DNA of 64,000 nucleotides from Natrinema hispanicum (GCF_900111485.1 NZ_FOIC01000010.1:62001-126000); one strand, 5' to 3'. Positions 53,967-62,707 are shown, counted from the first letter of the stretch. Notes: a model not told the origin generated them from the letters alone. Translations and numbers: made by a program.

Positions 53967-54515
53967 TTATTCGAAATCGAGATCGAACTCGAGAGACACC
54001 TGGTTCGTCACGTTGTCGTACAGCGGTGACGTCTCGAGGACTTCCTCGTGTAACGCCTCGAGTTCCTCATCCGACGCGTCGGCGTCGATATGGGCCGTGG
54101 CACGAATCTCTTCGTACCCTGCCCGGACGTCGTCGCTCAACCCGAGGAAGCCCCGCAGGTCGATGTCGCCCTCGAATTCGAAGTGCATATCGTCGATTTC
54201 GATGCCCTTCGCAGCGGCGTGGCCCGCGTAGGTCACGCTGAGACACGAGCCGATGGCAGCCAGGAGGTGTTCGACCGCGTTCGGGCCGTCCCGTTCGCCG
54301 AGCAACGCAGCTGGCTCGTCGCCGGTCACGGTGAACTCCGGCGACTCGATCGTCTCCTCGTTCTGTTCGAAGTCGCTAATGCGTGTCTCGCTTGCGAAGC
54401 CACCCGTCCACTCCGTTTCAGCACGGAACGTGAACGACGCTTGCGCTGGCTCTGCAGCGACTCCTTCGATGAGCGACTCGAGTTCGTCGACGTCGAGTCC
54501 GTTTATACTGGTCAT
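53967..54515 (-). CDS. OsmC-family protein, paralogue 1
   Basis: The 182-aa product is an OsmC/Ohr-fold protein. The peroxidatic Cys lies in AAIGSCLSVTYAG (about residue 90). The usual second Cys (CP motif) is replaced: LETSPLYDN has Ser. It may reduce peroxides with an external thiol or have lost activity. GAGTATTGCAC lies about 25 nt before ATG 54515. It is divergent from a close paralogue at 54858. Confidence 0.87.
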   Translation of the reverse strand: MTSINGLDVDELESLIEGVAAEPAQASFTFRAETEWTGGFASETRISDFEQNEETIESPEFTVTGDEPAALLGERDGPNAVEHLLAAIGSCLSVTYAGHAAAKGIEIDDMHFEFEGDIDLRGFLGLSDDVRAGYEEIRATAHIDADASDEELEALHEEVLETSPLYDNVTNQVSLEFDLDFE

Positions 54516-54857
54516 GAGTAAATTGTGCAATACTCAGTTGCCTGCGGACTGCGATAACCCTTTCGAAGTAGTCACAACATATGGTATCAGATTAGGAAGA
54601 ACTAGCAATATTCATACTTACTTAACACCGACTATTTTGCGTTCCTGGGTCGGGTTGCGGTCGGCACTAGCTACTGAATCCTCTTAAACGAACAGTAACG
54701 GACGTATTACGTCTATTTTCGAGATCAATATGCTCAACAGCACATCTTAGAACGAGGTGCACGTCGGGTATAGTTATCTCATCGCATTCGGAAATAATGT
54801 CTATTTCCGCCGGGTTTACAACCGGGCCAGCGCTACCTGGTATTGGATAGTATCTGC
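54516..54857. promoter_or_regulatory. AT-rich control region between the two OsmC genes
   Basis: The 342-bp gap has no gene. CGGAAATA-ATGTC-TATTTCCG (54789-54809) is a perfect 8-bp inverted repeat with a 5-bp spacer, 49-69 nt before the start of paralogue 2 and next to its TATA-like GTTTACAAC. It is the best operator candidate in the gap. Confidence 0.55.
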
Positions 54858-55397
54858 ATGACTCTGAAGAACGGAATCGATATGGAGAAGTTCGAACAGC
54901 TCACCGCCGCTGCCGAGGACGACCCGGAAAACGCTGCATTCCGGTTTTTCGCAGAAACGGAGTGGACGGGCGACACGACGTGTGAAACAACCGTCAGTGA
55001 GATCGAAAAAGGGGGCACACTCGTCGACTCGCCCGAGTTCACCATGGAAGGTGCGTTGTTCGGCCATCGTGACGCACCGAACGCACTCGAGCAGTTGCTG
55101 TCCTCGCTCGGCACCTGTCTGACGATTACCTACGCCGCCCACGGCGCAAAGCGAGATCTCGAGATTTCCGAGATCCGCCTCGAGTTCGAAGGTCGTGCTG
55201 ACATGCGCGGCCTCCTCGGACTCGCCGACGACGTCCGGCCCGGCTTCGATCACATCGAGTGTACCGCACACATCGAGTCGCCCGCGTCGACGGCCGAACT
55301 CGAAGCGGTACAGGAGGCGGCACACGCGAGTTCGCCTATCCTCGATAACCTCGAGAACGAAGTGACGGTCGACATTCACCACGCAACAGCGGAGTAA
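54858..55397 (+). CDS. OsmC-family protein, paralogue 2
   Basis: The 179-aa product is clearly related to paralogue 1 (FRFFAETEWTG versus FTFRAETEWTG; LSSLGTCLTITYAAHGA). The first Cys is present (about residue 88); the second is Ser in HASSPILDN, as in paralogue 1. The ATG at 54858 is chosen by alignment with the paralogue. Confidence 0.87.
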   Translation: MTLKNGIDMEKFEQLTAAAEDDPENAAFRFFAETEWTGDTTCETTVSEIEKGGTLVDSPEFTMEGALFGHRDAPNALEQLLSSLGTCLTITYAAHGAKRDLEISEIRLEFEGRADMRGLLGLADDVRPGFDHIECTAHIESPASTAELEAVQEAAHASSPILDNLENEVTVDIHHATAE

Positions 55398-55587
55398 CGC
55401 GGCGTCGCGTTCGATCCGTGCATACTCACTCTGGCCTCGACTTCGACTGATCGAACGCTCGAGTTCCGCTGTCGCTTCCGAGCCGCCTCAAGTTCACTCG
55501 TTTTCCGTCTCGACGCGTGCCGTAATCGCGACGCGAGTCGCACGGCTAATCGAGGCGCTTTTGGTCAGGCCGTCTAAACGTACGTTC

Positions 55588-56271
55588 GTGCTGTCGGTCG
55601 AACTCCACACGCACTCGGCGCTGTCTTACGACGGCCGGGATCCGGTCGAACTCATCTTGGAGCAGGCCGAGGCGATCGGTCTCGATGCGATCGCAGTGAC
55701 CGATCACGACGAGATCGACGCGAGTCTCGAGGCCGCCCAGCGTGCCCCCGAGTACGGCCTCGTCGGCATTCCGGGGATGGAAATCTCGAGTCAGGCGGGG
55801 CACATACTGGGACTGGGCCTCGAGGAAGCGGTACCACCCGGTTTGTCCTTCGAGTCGACGCTCGAGGCAATTCACGATCAGGACGGACTGGCGGTCATTC
55901 CGCATCCCTTTCAGGAGGCTCGCCACGGCGTCATGGCCCGGGTCTCTCGCGAGCAACTCGCAGCAGGCGACGCCATCGAGGTCTACAATTCGCGGCTGTT
56001 TACCGGTCGGGCGAACCGACAGGCAGAACGCTACGCCCGATCACGAGGGCTGCCAATGACTGCCGGCAGCGACGCCCACATCAGCGAGATGGTCGGGCAA
56101 GCAGTTACCCGCGTCGACGCCACCGAACGCTCCGCAGAGGCGATCCTTGCAGCGATCGCGGACGGGCGGACGACCGTCGAAGGAAAGCGCACGCCCTGGC
56201 GGATCAGCGTCCAGCAGTTCGCCGGCGGCGTCACGAGACGAGTTGGCCGCGTTTTGAACCTTCTCCGATGA
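55588..56271 (+). CDS. PHP-domain metal-dependent phosphoesterase
   Basis: The 227-aa product has all PHP metal motifs: ELHTHSALSYDG at the start, AVTDHDE, the GMEIS segment, VIPHPF and TAGSDAH near residue 160. PHP enzymes cleave phosphate mono- or diesters (histidinol phosphate, nucleotides, RNA); the substrate is open. The GTG start at 55588 is preferred; a TTG at 55561 is in frame. The ATGA overlap couples it to the next gene. Confidence 0.88.
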   Translation: MLSVELHTHSALSYDGRDPVELILEQAEAIGLDAIAVTDHDEIDASLEAAQRAPEYGLVGIPGMEISSQAGHILGLGLEEAVPPGLSFESTLEAIHDQDGLAVIPHPFQEARHGVMARVSREQLAAGDAIEVYNSRLFTGRANRQAERYARSRGLPMTAGSDAHISEMVGQAVTRVDATERSAEAILAAIADGRTTVEGKRTPWRISVQQFAGGVTRRVGRVLNLLR

Positions 56272-57404
56272 CTGAACCAACGATTCGCGGTGCCGATCCA
56301 GCGACTGTTCGCGGCGCACTCGCCGACGCCGAATCACTCCCGGGAACGACCGGCTTCGCCGGCGAGCTCGACGGCCGTCTGGTTCGTGACGTCCTCGGCC
56401 GGGTCCCGCTGTACGTCGACACCGACCCCGACACCGAACGCCAGACTGCGGCGTGGGCATTCGAGCCGAGCGCACTCGAGGATCCGACGCTTTTCCCGGC
56501 CGGCGCGGTCGCACCTGTCGGTGAGTCACTGCCCGAGCCGGAATCACACTGGCGTCTTCCCGAACCGACGCCCGAGACGGACCCCGCGGCCGCCATCAAC
56601 GCCCTCGAGCGTGCCGTTCGGACGGCCAGCGAGGCCGTCACTCAGGACGATCGAGACGTTGCTGTCGCCTTCTCCGGCGGTGTCGATTCGGCGCTGGTCG
56701 CCGAACTACTCGACGCGCCGCTGTACGTCGTCGGCTTTCCCGACAGCCACGACGTCGAGGCCGCGCGGACAGCCGCCGACGCGATGGGTCGCGACCTCAC
56801 GGTTGTCGATCTCGAGCCGGCAGACCTCGAGCGGGCCGTCCCCGAGGTTGCACGGGCGATCGGGCGGACGAACGCGATGGACGTCCAGATCGCTCTGCCG
56901 CTGTATCTGGTGGGCGAACGCGTCGCCGCCGACGGATTTGACGCGCTCGCGGTCGGACAGGGAGCCGACGAACTGTTCGGCGGCTACGAGAAGGTCGTCC
57001 ACCTCGACCATCGGGTCGACGCCGAAACAGTCCGCGGAGCCGTCCGTGAGGGAATTCGGAGCCTTCCCGACCAACTGCCGCGGGACGTGCTGACGATCGA
57101 AGCGACGGGACTCGAGCCGGTCGCGCCGCTGCTGCACGACGCCGTCGTCGCGGCGGCGCTTCGCCTGCCGGACGAGTTGCTAGCCGACGAGGACGAACGA
57201 AAACGTGGCTTCCGACGCGTGGCAGCCCGCTATCTGCCCGCCGAGGTCGCCAACAGGGACAAAAAGGCCGTCCAGTACGGCAGCCTCGTCGCCCGCGAAC
57301 TCGACCGGCTCGCCCGCCAAGCCGGCTACAAGCGCCGAATGGACGATCACGTCACGAAATACGTCGCGTCGCTGCTCGAGGATGCGGAGACGGCTGCCGA
57401 GTAA
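56268..57404 (+). CDS. Asparagine-synthase-like PP-loop protein without glutaminase domain
   Basis: The 378-aa product contains the AMP-forming synthetase domain of asparagine synthetases: PP-loop VAFSGGVDSALVAELL (about residues 131-146) and AVGQGADELFGGY (about 225-237). The N-terminus lacks the Cys2 nucleophile and the glutaminase fold, so it must use ammonia or another amine, or act on another substrate. ATGA overlap with the PHP gene suggests a joint pathway. Confidence 0.88.
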   Translation: MTEPTIRGADPATVRGALADAESLPGTTGFAGELDGRLVRDVLGRVPLYVDTDPDTERQTAAWAFEPSALEDPTLFPAGAVAPVGESLPEPESHWRLPEPTPETDPAAAINALERAVRTASEAVTQDDRDVAVAFSGGVDSALVAELLDAPLYVVGFPDSHDVEAARTAADAMGRDLTVVDLEPADLERAVPEVARAIGRTNAMDVQIALPLYLVGERVAADGFDALAVGQGADELFGGYEKVVHLDHRVDAETVRGAVREGIRSLPDQLPRDVLTIEATGLEPVAPLLHDAVVAAALRLPDELLADEDERKRGFRRVAARYLPAEVANRDKKAVQYGSLVARELDRLARQAGYKRRMDDHVTKYVASLLEDAETAAE

Positions 57405-57418
57405 GGACGCGCTTCGTC

Positions 57419-57502
57419 TCAGACGGTCTGCTGTCCCGCTGTCCCGGCCCGCCCGCAGGACGGTCGCGGCCGGCCGGCACTGACTGACAGGCGTCCGTCT
57501 CA
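57419..57502. repeat. Family 1 palindromic intergenic repeat, copy 8
   Basis: This is one of the best-preserved copies: TCAGACGGTCTGCTGTCCC to ACTGACAGGCGTCCGTCTCA, 84 bp. Its last TCA (57500-57502) is the stop codon of the cupin gene on the minus strand. It lies between convergent genes. Confidence 0.9.
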
Positions 57503-57826
57503 GGACGGCATCGGGCAGAGACTCGCGGTAAAGACGACCGTCTCGTCGGTGTCGTTTCTCGCACCGTGGACGACGCCCCGGTCGTGGTGGACGACCCCGG
57601 GCGCATCGATTTCGTCGTGCTCGTCGCCCTGGATGACTGTTACCGTCCCCTCGAGGACGTGAAAGACGTTCGTACTATCACCGTGGTCGTGTGCCTCGAG
57701 TTCCGCGCCCGGCCCGAGCGCGAACGCTTTCACGAGCACGTCGTCGCTGACGACCAGTTCCGTACTTTCGACAGCGCCGTCAGCTGGCTCGAGGTCGGCG
57801 ATCGCGTTGGCGTATTCGTCTCGCAT
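57500..57826 (-). CDS. Cupin-domain protein
   Basis: The 108-aa product is a single cupin with metal motif AHDHGDSTNVFHVLEG (two His and Glu) and a second His segment (VVHHDRGVVHGA). Single-domain cupins bind a metal and act as small dioxygenases or isomerases. Its stop codon is part of a family 1 repeat. Confidence 0.9.
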   Translation of the reverse strand: MRDEYANAIADLEPADGAVESTELVVSDDVLVKAFALGPGAELEAHDHGDSTNVFHVLEGTVTVIQGDEHDEIDAPGVVHHDRGVVHGARNDTDETVVFTASLCPMPS

Positions 57827-57896
57827 ATCGAGTCAGTTCGACGGGCGAGCCCATAACGGCAGGGGAGAACTGCAGGTCAGAACGAGCCGTGTGCGC

Positions 57897-57975
57897 TCAT
57901 ACGGGCGCTATCGCTGTGTCCCGGTGCACCTTCGATCCGTGGTGTGCCGGCACTGACTGGGAGGTGTCGGTCTCA
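57897..57975. repeat. Family 1 palindromic intergenic repeat, copy 9
   Basis: A diverged copy: TCATACGGGCGCTATCG, GTGCCGGCACTGACTGGG and GGTCTCA. The closing TCA (57973-57975) is the stop codon of the Mrp gene. It lies between two minus-strand genes, so it also is upstream of nothing but the Mrp 3' end. Confidence 0.72.
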
Positions 57976-59064
57976 GTCTTCCGTCTCAGTCGGCAGCTTG
58001 TTCGCCGGTTCTTGCGTGATGTTTTCCGAGACCGTCCGGCGGTTGGCCTCGCCGACGCGGTCGGCGACCTCGCCGACGACGTCCTCGAGATGACTCTGGA
58101 CCTCGCTGTCGTCGTTTTTGACGAGTGCGCCTTGGCTGCCGTCGGCCCCGAAGTCGGGATGGATCGGGATCCGGCCCAGCAACGGCACATCGTACTTGTC
58201 GACGATGGTGTCCGCTCCGCCGGTGCCGAACAGGCCGTGCTGGTCGCCACAGGACGGGCAGATGAAGGAACTCATGTTCTCGACGACGCCCAGGACGGGG
58301 GTGTCGTGTTTGTTGAACATCTGGATCCCCTTGCGGGTGTCGTCGAGTGCCATCTCCTGGGGCGTCGTGACGACAACGGCACCGGTGACGGGCATCGACT
58401 GCAGCAGGTTCAGCGTCGCGTCGCCGGTTCCCGGCGGCAGGTCGACGATCAGGTAGTCGAGTCGGCCCCACTCGACGCCCTCTAAGAACTTCATCATGAA
58501 CTTGTTGACCATCGGGCCGCGAAGGATCGCGGGATCGTCCTCGTTTTCCATCATCATGCCCATGCTGATGATGCGAACACCGTCCGAGCGCGGCGGCACG
58601 ATTTCCTCGTTGGGCGTGACGCCAGGGTCGCTCTCGGCCGGGAGGATCTGGGGAACGTTTGGCCCGTGAATGTCGGCGTCAAGAAGCCCGACCATCGCAC
58701 CGCGTTTCTCGAGTCCGGCTGCGAGGTTGGCCGCGACCGTCGTCTTGCCGACCCCACCTTTGCCCGAGGAGACGGCGATGACGTTGCGAACGCGGGGGAG
58801 AACCTCGTCGTCGAAGCCGTGTTCCTCATCGACGTGTGCTCGCAGGTCGGCCTCGAGACCGGCGTCTTCGATGACGTCGCGGATCTGGTTGCCGATCTCC
58901 ATCTCGGAGGGCGCGTATGGCGCGTTAAACGCAAGCGAGATGCGAGCCGTCTCGTCGTCGATCGTGACGTCGTTGACCAACCCAAGCGAGACGATATCCT
59001 CGCCGATGTCCGGATCCTCGACCTCCTCGAGTTTGATTTCGAGCTCGTGTGCAGTGATGGTCAT
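57973..59064 (-). CDS. Mrp/ApbC-family Fe-S cluster carrier ATPase
   Basis: The 363-aa product has an N-terminal MIP18/DUF59 domain (about 1-85) and a ParA/Mrp P-loop ATPase with deviant Walker A SSGKGGVGKTT (about 95-105). The CPSC pair (FICPSCGDQ) near residue 275 binds the bridging Fe-S cluster of the dimer. It delivers clusters to apo-proteins; it may serve the ferredoxin/NrfD complex encoded nearby, although it is separated by a 238-bp gap. Confidence 0.93.
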   Translation of the reverse strand: MTITAHELEIKLEEVEDPDIGEDIVSLGLVNDVTIDDETARISLAFNAPYAPSEMEIGNQIRDVIEDAGLEADLRAHVDEEHGFDDEVLPRVRNVIAVSSGKGGVGKTTVAANLAAGLEKRGAMVGLLDADIHGPNVPQILPAESDPGVTPNEEIVPPRSDGVRIISMGMMMENEDDPAILRGPMVNKFMMKFLEGVEWGRLDYLIVDLPPGTGDATLNLLQSMPVTGAVVVTTPQEMALDDTRKGIQMFNKHDTPVLGVVENMSSFICPSCGDQHGLFGTGGADTIVDKYDVPLLGRIPIHPDFGADGSQGALVKNDDSEVQSHLEDVVGEVADRVGEANRRTVSENITQEPANKLPTETED

Positions 59065-59251
59065 AGTGTCGATGTACTAGCCGTACGAAGGGCCCGGAAC
59101 GGGATACGTGTGATGGTTCGGGCGTGGAGAATGATATACGGAGTGGGGACTATCGTAGCTACTGAAACGCAGTGTCCACCTGATCGCACGACAGCTGTGC
59201 GAATACTGTCGAACTCGTTTCAGGTGTTACTATAGCAGTCTCGACTGTGAC

Positions 59252-59274
59252 TGTGATCGCAAAAAAACGAAATC
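59252..59274 (-). terminator. T-rich terminator after the NrfD operon
   Basis: Read on the minus strand, CGATTTCGTTTTTTTGCG lies 29-51 nt after the stop codon of the 103-aa gene. The remainder of 59065-59302 has no gene. Confidence 0.55.
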
Positions 59275-59302
59275 GGTGTTCGGAATTCGATACGGACGTC
59301 GG

Positions 59303-59614
59303 TTACGGTGGGCCGACGCTGCTGATTGGCTCCGGCGGACCGCCGTAGAAGACGACACCGATCAGGACGGTCAGGATGAACATCCCGACCCACATCGAGG
59401 TCGTCAGGCCGACGAGATAGCCAACGCCGAGCAGTCCGGTCGACGTGTCTCGCGGCTTTCCAAGGAACCATGCTGCGAGCATGATGTAGACCGGGACCAG
59501 GATGATCGCGAAGATGACCCAGGTCCCCTCATTGGGGAAGCCGGTGAAACCGCTAGTGCCGTCGTAGCCGTGATACAGGAGTTCCGATGCGAATGTTGTC
59601 AGTGCTGGACTCAT
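59303..59614 (-). CDS. Small membrane subunit of the ferredoxin-NrfD complex
   Basis: The 103-aa product has two hydrophobic segments (about residues 31-51 and 60-91) and a Gly/Pro-rich end. It overlaps the NrfD stop codon (ATGA), so it is translated with it and probably belongs to the same membrane complex. I do not recognise a named family. Confidence 0.75.
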   Translation of the reverse strand: MSPALTTFASELLYHGYDGTSGFTGFPNEGTWVIFAIILVPVYIMLAAWFLGKPRDTSTGLLGVGYLVGLTTSMWVGMFILTVLIGVVFYGGPPEPISSVGPP

Positions 59615-60963
59615 GCTTCCACCTCGGGTTCGGTCGCCTCGTCACCGTGTGCGTGGTCGCCACGCATGTGCTCGACCGCGTGGAGCTCGACCACTGGGAC
59701 GAGCTTCGAGAGGTTGAGGAATAAAAGTGCCACCAGTCCGGCCGTCCCAGCGAGCGACGCCCACTCGATCAGGCTCGGGAAGTAGGTCCCGGGCGTGTTG
59801 GCGTAGATGTCGAACACCGGGTGCTTGAATCCTTCGACGACGAACAGGACCTTCTCGGTCAGTGTTCCCGTGAGGATGATCCCGCTGGCGAGGAGCGCTC
59901 GCTTCTTGCTGAACAGCGACGGACGGATCGTCTGCAGGAAGATGTACACGAGCGTACTGAAGATCAGGAACATCGCACCCTGATAGAGCGGGTGCGCGAG
60001 CTTCGCTTCGGCCGAGACTGCTTTCGCGTTCGGTCCAAGGAAGACACCGTTGAGGACGAACTGGAGCTGGAACCAGAGGAACAGCAGGGTGAAGAACCCG
60101 AGCCACAGGAGCAGCCCGCGGAAGATGTCGTCAGTGATGATGTGATCCCAGTCGTAGGCGCGTCGGAACGCATACGAGATGATGGTCACACCACCGATTG
60201 CCGACATCAGCGCGATGCTCAGGAACATCGGGCCCTGAATGCCGCCAGTCCAGGCAGGCATCGCCGGGAGCAGCGCGAACAGCCACGGGATGACGCCGCC
60301 GTGGAGCAGGAGCGGGGCCATGATGATGACTGCGGCTGCGAGCCACCAGACCATCCGCTCGATGATCTCGTCTTCTTGCTTGGTGTAGCCAAGCGTCATG
60401 ATCTTGTAGATCGGCTCGAAGCGGTCAGGGAGCTGGTCGCGCAGTCGGCTGACGTCGTATCGGAGCGTGAGCCCGAGATAGGTCGCCGACAGCACGAAGT
60501 AGGCCGTAATGACCGTCACGTCCCACACCAGCGGCGAGTTGTTGACCGTAATGTGGTAGTGACCGATGACGCTCGTGACCATCCGGTCCGGCCGGCCCAT
60601 GTGGACCAGAATGTAGAAACCGGCGGCCGAGAGGCCACCGATAGTCGTCATCTCTGCGAGTCGGGCGATCGGCATGTACCGATCCATCCCGAGCAGCCGG
60701 ACAGCCGCCGAGAGGATGATCCCGCCGTGAGCGACACCGACCCACCAGATGAACGCGCCGATATACAGTCCCCACGTCGAACCGCCACCGGAGCCCCAGT
60801 CACCGAGCCCGGTGACGACAAGCCCTTCCTGGAGCTGGTAGGCCCAGCCTGCGAGGAAGACCAGAAGGGCAAGCGTCGCGATACCGTACAGAACGAAGTA
60901 CTTCTTCGTGAGCGTGTTGATCGGACGAAGGATGTCCGCTTCGGTTGGCTCCTTCGTGCTCAT
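59611..60963 (-). CDS. NrfD/PsrC-type quinone-interacting membrane subunit
   Basis: The 450-aa product has about ten spans in the pattern of NrfD/PsrC/ActC. HGGIILSAAVRLLGMDRYMPI, the GFYILVHMGRPDRM turn and the later HPLYQGAMFLIF segment are typical. It should exchange electrons between menaquinone and the ferredoxin partner encoded upstream; ATGA overlaps on both sides tie the three genes together. A His-rich tail (EHMRGDHAHGDE) ends the protein. Confidence 0.92.
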   Translation of the reverse strand: MSTKEPTEADILRPINTLTKKYFVLYGIATLALLVFLAGWAYQLQEGLVVTGLGDWGSGGGSTWGLYIGAFIWWVGVAHGGIILSAAVRLLGMDRYMPIARLAEMTTIGGLSAAGFYILVHMGRPDRMVTSVIGHYHITVNNSPLVWDVTVITAYFVLSATYLGLTLRYDVSRLRDQLPDRFEPIYKIMTLGYTKQEDEIIERMVWWLAAAVIIMAPLLLHGGVIPWLFALLPAMPAWTGGIQGPMFLSIALMSAIGGVTIISYAFRRAYDWDHIITDDIFRGLLLWLGFFTLLFLWFQLQFVLNGVFLGPNAKAVSAEAKLAHPLYQGAMFLIFSTLVYIFLQTIRPSLFSKKRALLASGIILTGTLTEKVLFVVEGFKHPVFDIYANTPGTYFPSLIEWASLAGTAGLVALLFLNLSKLVPVVELHAVEHMRGDHAHGDEATEPEVEA

Positions 60964-62648
60964 AGCGACACCCCGTCAATGTGACCGACGGTCTCATTAT
61001 CGAGTTTTTCCTGCCGCCTGTCGAGGAGCCCGGCATCTTCGTACTTGGTCGGGCCTTCGACCTGATAGGCGTCCGATCCAGGCTCCGCACCGAGGTACGT
61101 GACGTTCGGGTTCGTCCCGATGTGGTCGAGCAGGTTGAACGAGCTCGGATTGCCCACGTACTGCTGGAGCTGGAACCGTGCGCTCTCTTCGCTGCCGTCG
61201 TCAAGGTTCAGCGTATCGAGGGCGTCCTCGCTCTCGAGGTCGACGTACCCTTCGATGGCATCGAGGGACTCGAGAATGGTCCGTTCGTTCTGGATCATGG
61301 TGGTGTTTTTGTTGTCACCAGGCTCGAGTCGCTCGCTGACGATGTCGATCGCTTTCATCATCGACAGCACCTCCTCATCGAAGGTCCGGCTCTCGTTGGC
61401 GGCGTCGAGCGCCGCGATCGCGGACTCGATGTCGTCGCTCTCGCTGAGCGTTTCGTTGACCGTCTCCGGACCGGGAACGTACCGATTGCTGCTGATGTGG
61501 TCGCCGCTCAGGTGGGCGACGGCTCGGCTCTTGACCGGGTGCTCGCGGTGCTGGTACGAGTCGCTCTTCTCGTCGTTGACGTCACCGAACTGGATCGCGT
61601 TCGGCGGACAGGCCGATTCACAGGCGGTCGTCCCGACCATGTCATCGCCCTGTTTGCCGTCCTGCATGGACGGACAGAACGTACACTTGCTCATGACGCC
61701 ACGCGGGGCACGACTGTCGACCCACCGCTCGCCGTGTTCGTACTCGGCGTGCGTGATCTCGTCGGGGTCTTCAGGGTTCTCGAGGCCGTCGATGTCCTCG
61801 TATTCGACGCTTGGGTCCTCCCACTGGAAGTAGTTGACACCGTACGGGCAGGCAACCTGACAGTATCGGCAGCCGATACAGACGTCGTAGTCGGTCAACA
61901 CGATGCCGTCCTTGTCACGGGTGTGACGGGCCGTCGTCGGACAGACCTTCTCACAGGGAGCGTCCGTGCAGTGCTGGCACGGTCGCACGAGCATGTTGAA
62001 GTCGCTCCCCATGTTGAAGTCGGTGTAAGCACCGGAGTCGACCAGACCTTGCCCACCATCGGGCGAGGAGTGATTGCGGTCTTCCCAGGCCATGACGTAC
62101 ATCCAGTTGACGCCCTGGTCGAGGTCGTTCTCCTGCTGGCAGGCCGTCATGCAGGTCAGACAGCCGTCACAGCGTTCCAGGTCGATCGTCATCCCCCACT
62201 GGGTATCGGGGTGTTCGTGAGTCTCGGTGCCCCCACCGTGGCCACCTTCGGCGACGCTGGCCTCGGGACCGTCGTCGACGGTGCCCCACGCACCGACGCC
62301 GACGGCTGCCGCGCCGACACCCATCTTCTTCATCGCTTCACGACGGGTCTGTTCGCCGTCACCGTCGAACTTGTCGAGCATCCGGGAGACCGTGCCCTTG
62401 GTCTCTTCTTGGGCCTTCTCGTAGGCCTCCTTGGTCGGGCGCTCGTCCTCGCCGAACTCCTCCATCACGTCGTCGTGATATTTCTCGTGGAATTCGGCCT
62501 CGGAAAGCTCGCCTTCGGTGACCCGCATCGCGTCACGGGCCATGTCCATACCGAGTTGGCTATCGTACTCGGTATCATCGAGCATCGACTCGAGTTCGCC
62601 TTCCCACTCGTTTCCGAGTGGATGGAATGATTCGTCATCCGTACTCAT
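60960..62648 (-). CDS. Four-cluster ferredoxin-like Fe-S subunit with internal Tat-like anchor
   Basis: The 562-aa product has an unusual 100-residue acidic N-terminal domain, then a Tat-like RREAMKKMG plus hydrophobic stretch at about residues 102-122, then a NrfC/PsrB/ActB-type ferredoxin domain (about 150-365) with repeated CxxCxxC motifs (CDGCLTCMTAC, CQHCTDAPC, CIGCRYCQVACPYG, CTFC). An acidic domain (about 390-562) follows. The Fe-S part would be outside if the Tat-like segment works. No catalytic subunit or cytochrome is present in the window. SD GAGGTG lies ten bases before the ATG. Confidence 0.92.
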   Translation of the reverse strand: MSTDDESFHPLGNEWEGELESMLDDTEYDSQLGMDMARDAMRVTEGELSEAEFHEKYHDDVMEEFGEDERPTKEAYEKAQEETKGTVSRMLDKFDGDGEQTRREAMKKMGVGAAAVGVGAWGTVDDGPEASVAEGGHGGGTETHEHPDTQWGMTIDLERCDGCLTCMTACQQENDLDQGVNWMYVMAWEDRNHSSPDGGQGLVDSGAYTDFNMGSDFNMLVRPCQHCTDAPCEKVCPTTARHTRDKDGIVLTDYDVCIGCRYCQVACPYGVNYFQWEDPSVEYEDIDGLENPEDPDEITHAEYEHGERWVDSRAPRGVMSKCTFCPSMQDGKQGDDMVGTTACESACPPNAIQFGDVNDEKSDSYQHREHPVKSRAVAHLSGDHISSNRYVPGPETVNETLSESDDIESAIAALDAANESRTFDEEVLSMMKAIDIVSERLEPGDNKNTTMIQNERTILESLDAIEGYVDLESEDALDTLNLDDGSEESARFQLQQYVGNPSSFNLLDHIGTNPNVTYLGAEPGSDAYQVEGPTKYEDAGLLDRRQEKLDNETVGHIDGVSL

Positions 62649-62669
62649 CAGATCAGAACACCTCTGAAT

Positions 62670-62707
62670 ATGACACTGGTGTCATGCCGAGAGTACTCGA
62701 CGGCATG
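62670..62707 (-). promoter_or_regulatory. Stacked palindromes just upstream of the ferredoxin SD
   Basis: ATGACAC-TG-GTGTCAT (62670-62685) is a perfect 7-bp inverted repeat. CATGCCG...CGGCATG (62683-62707) overlaps it and encloses the 8-bp palindrome GAGTACTC. They lie 22-59 nt before the start codon, directly 5' to the SD. They may be operators or mRNA hairpins. Confidence 0.5.

Noticed and set aside
59195-59235. GAATACTGTCGAACTCG resembling a family 2 left end
   Set aside because: No matching inverted end is found within 200 bp.
60981-62630. Plus-strand frame of about 549 codons opposite the ferredoxin-like gene
   Set aside because: Shadow of the cysteine-rich Fe-S gene; no start context or motif.
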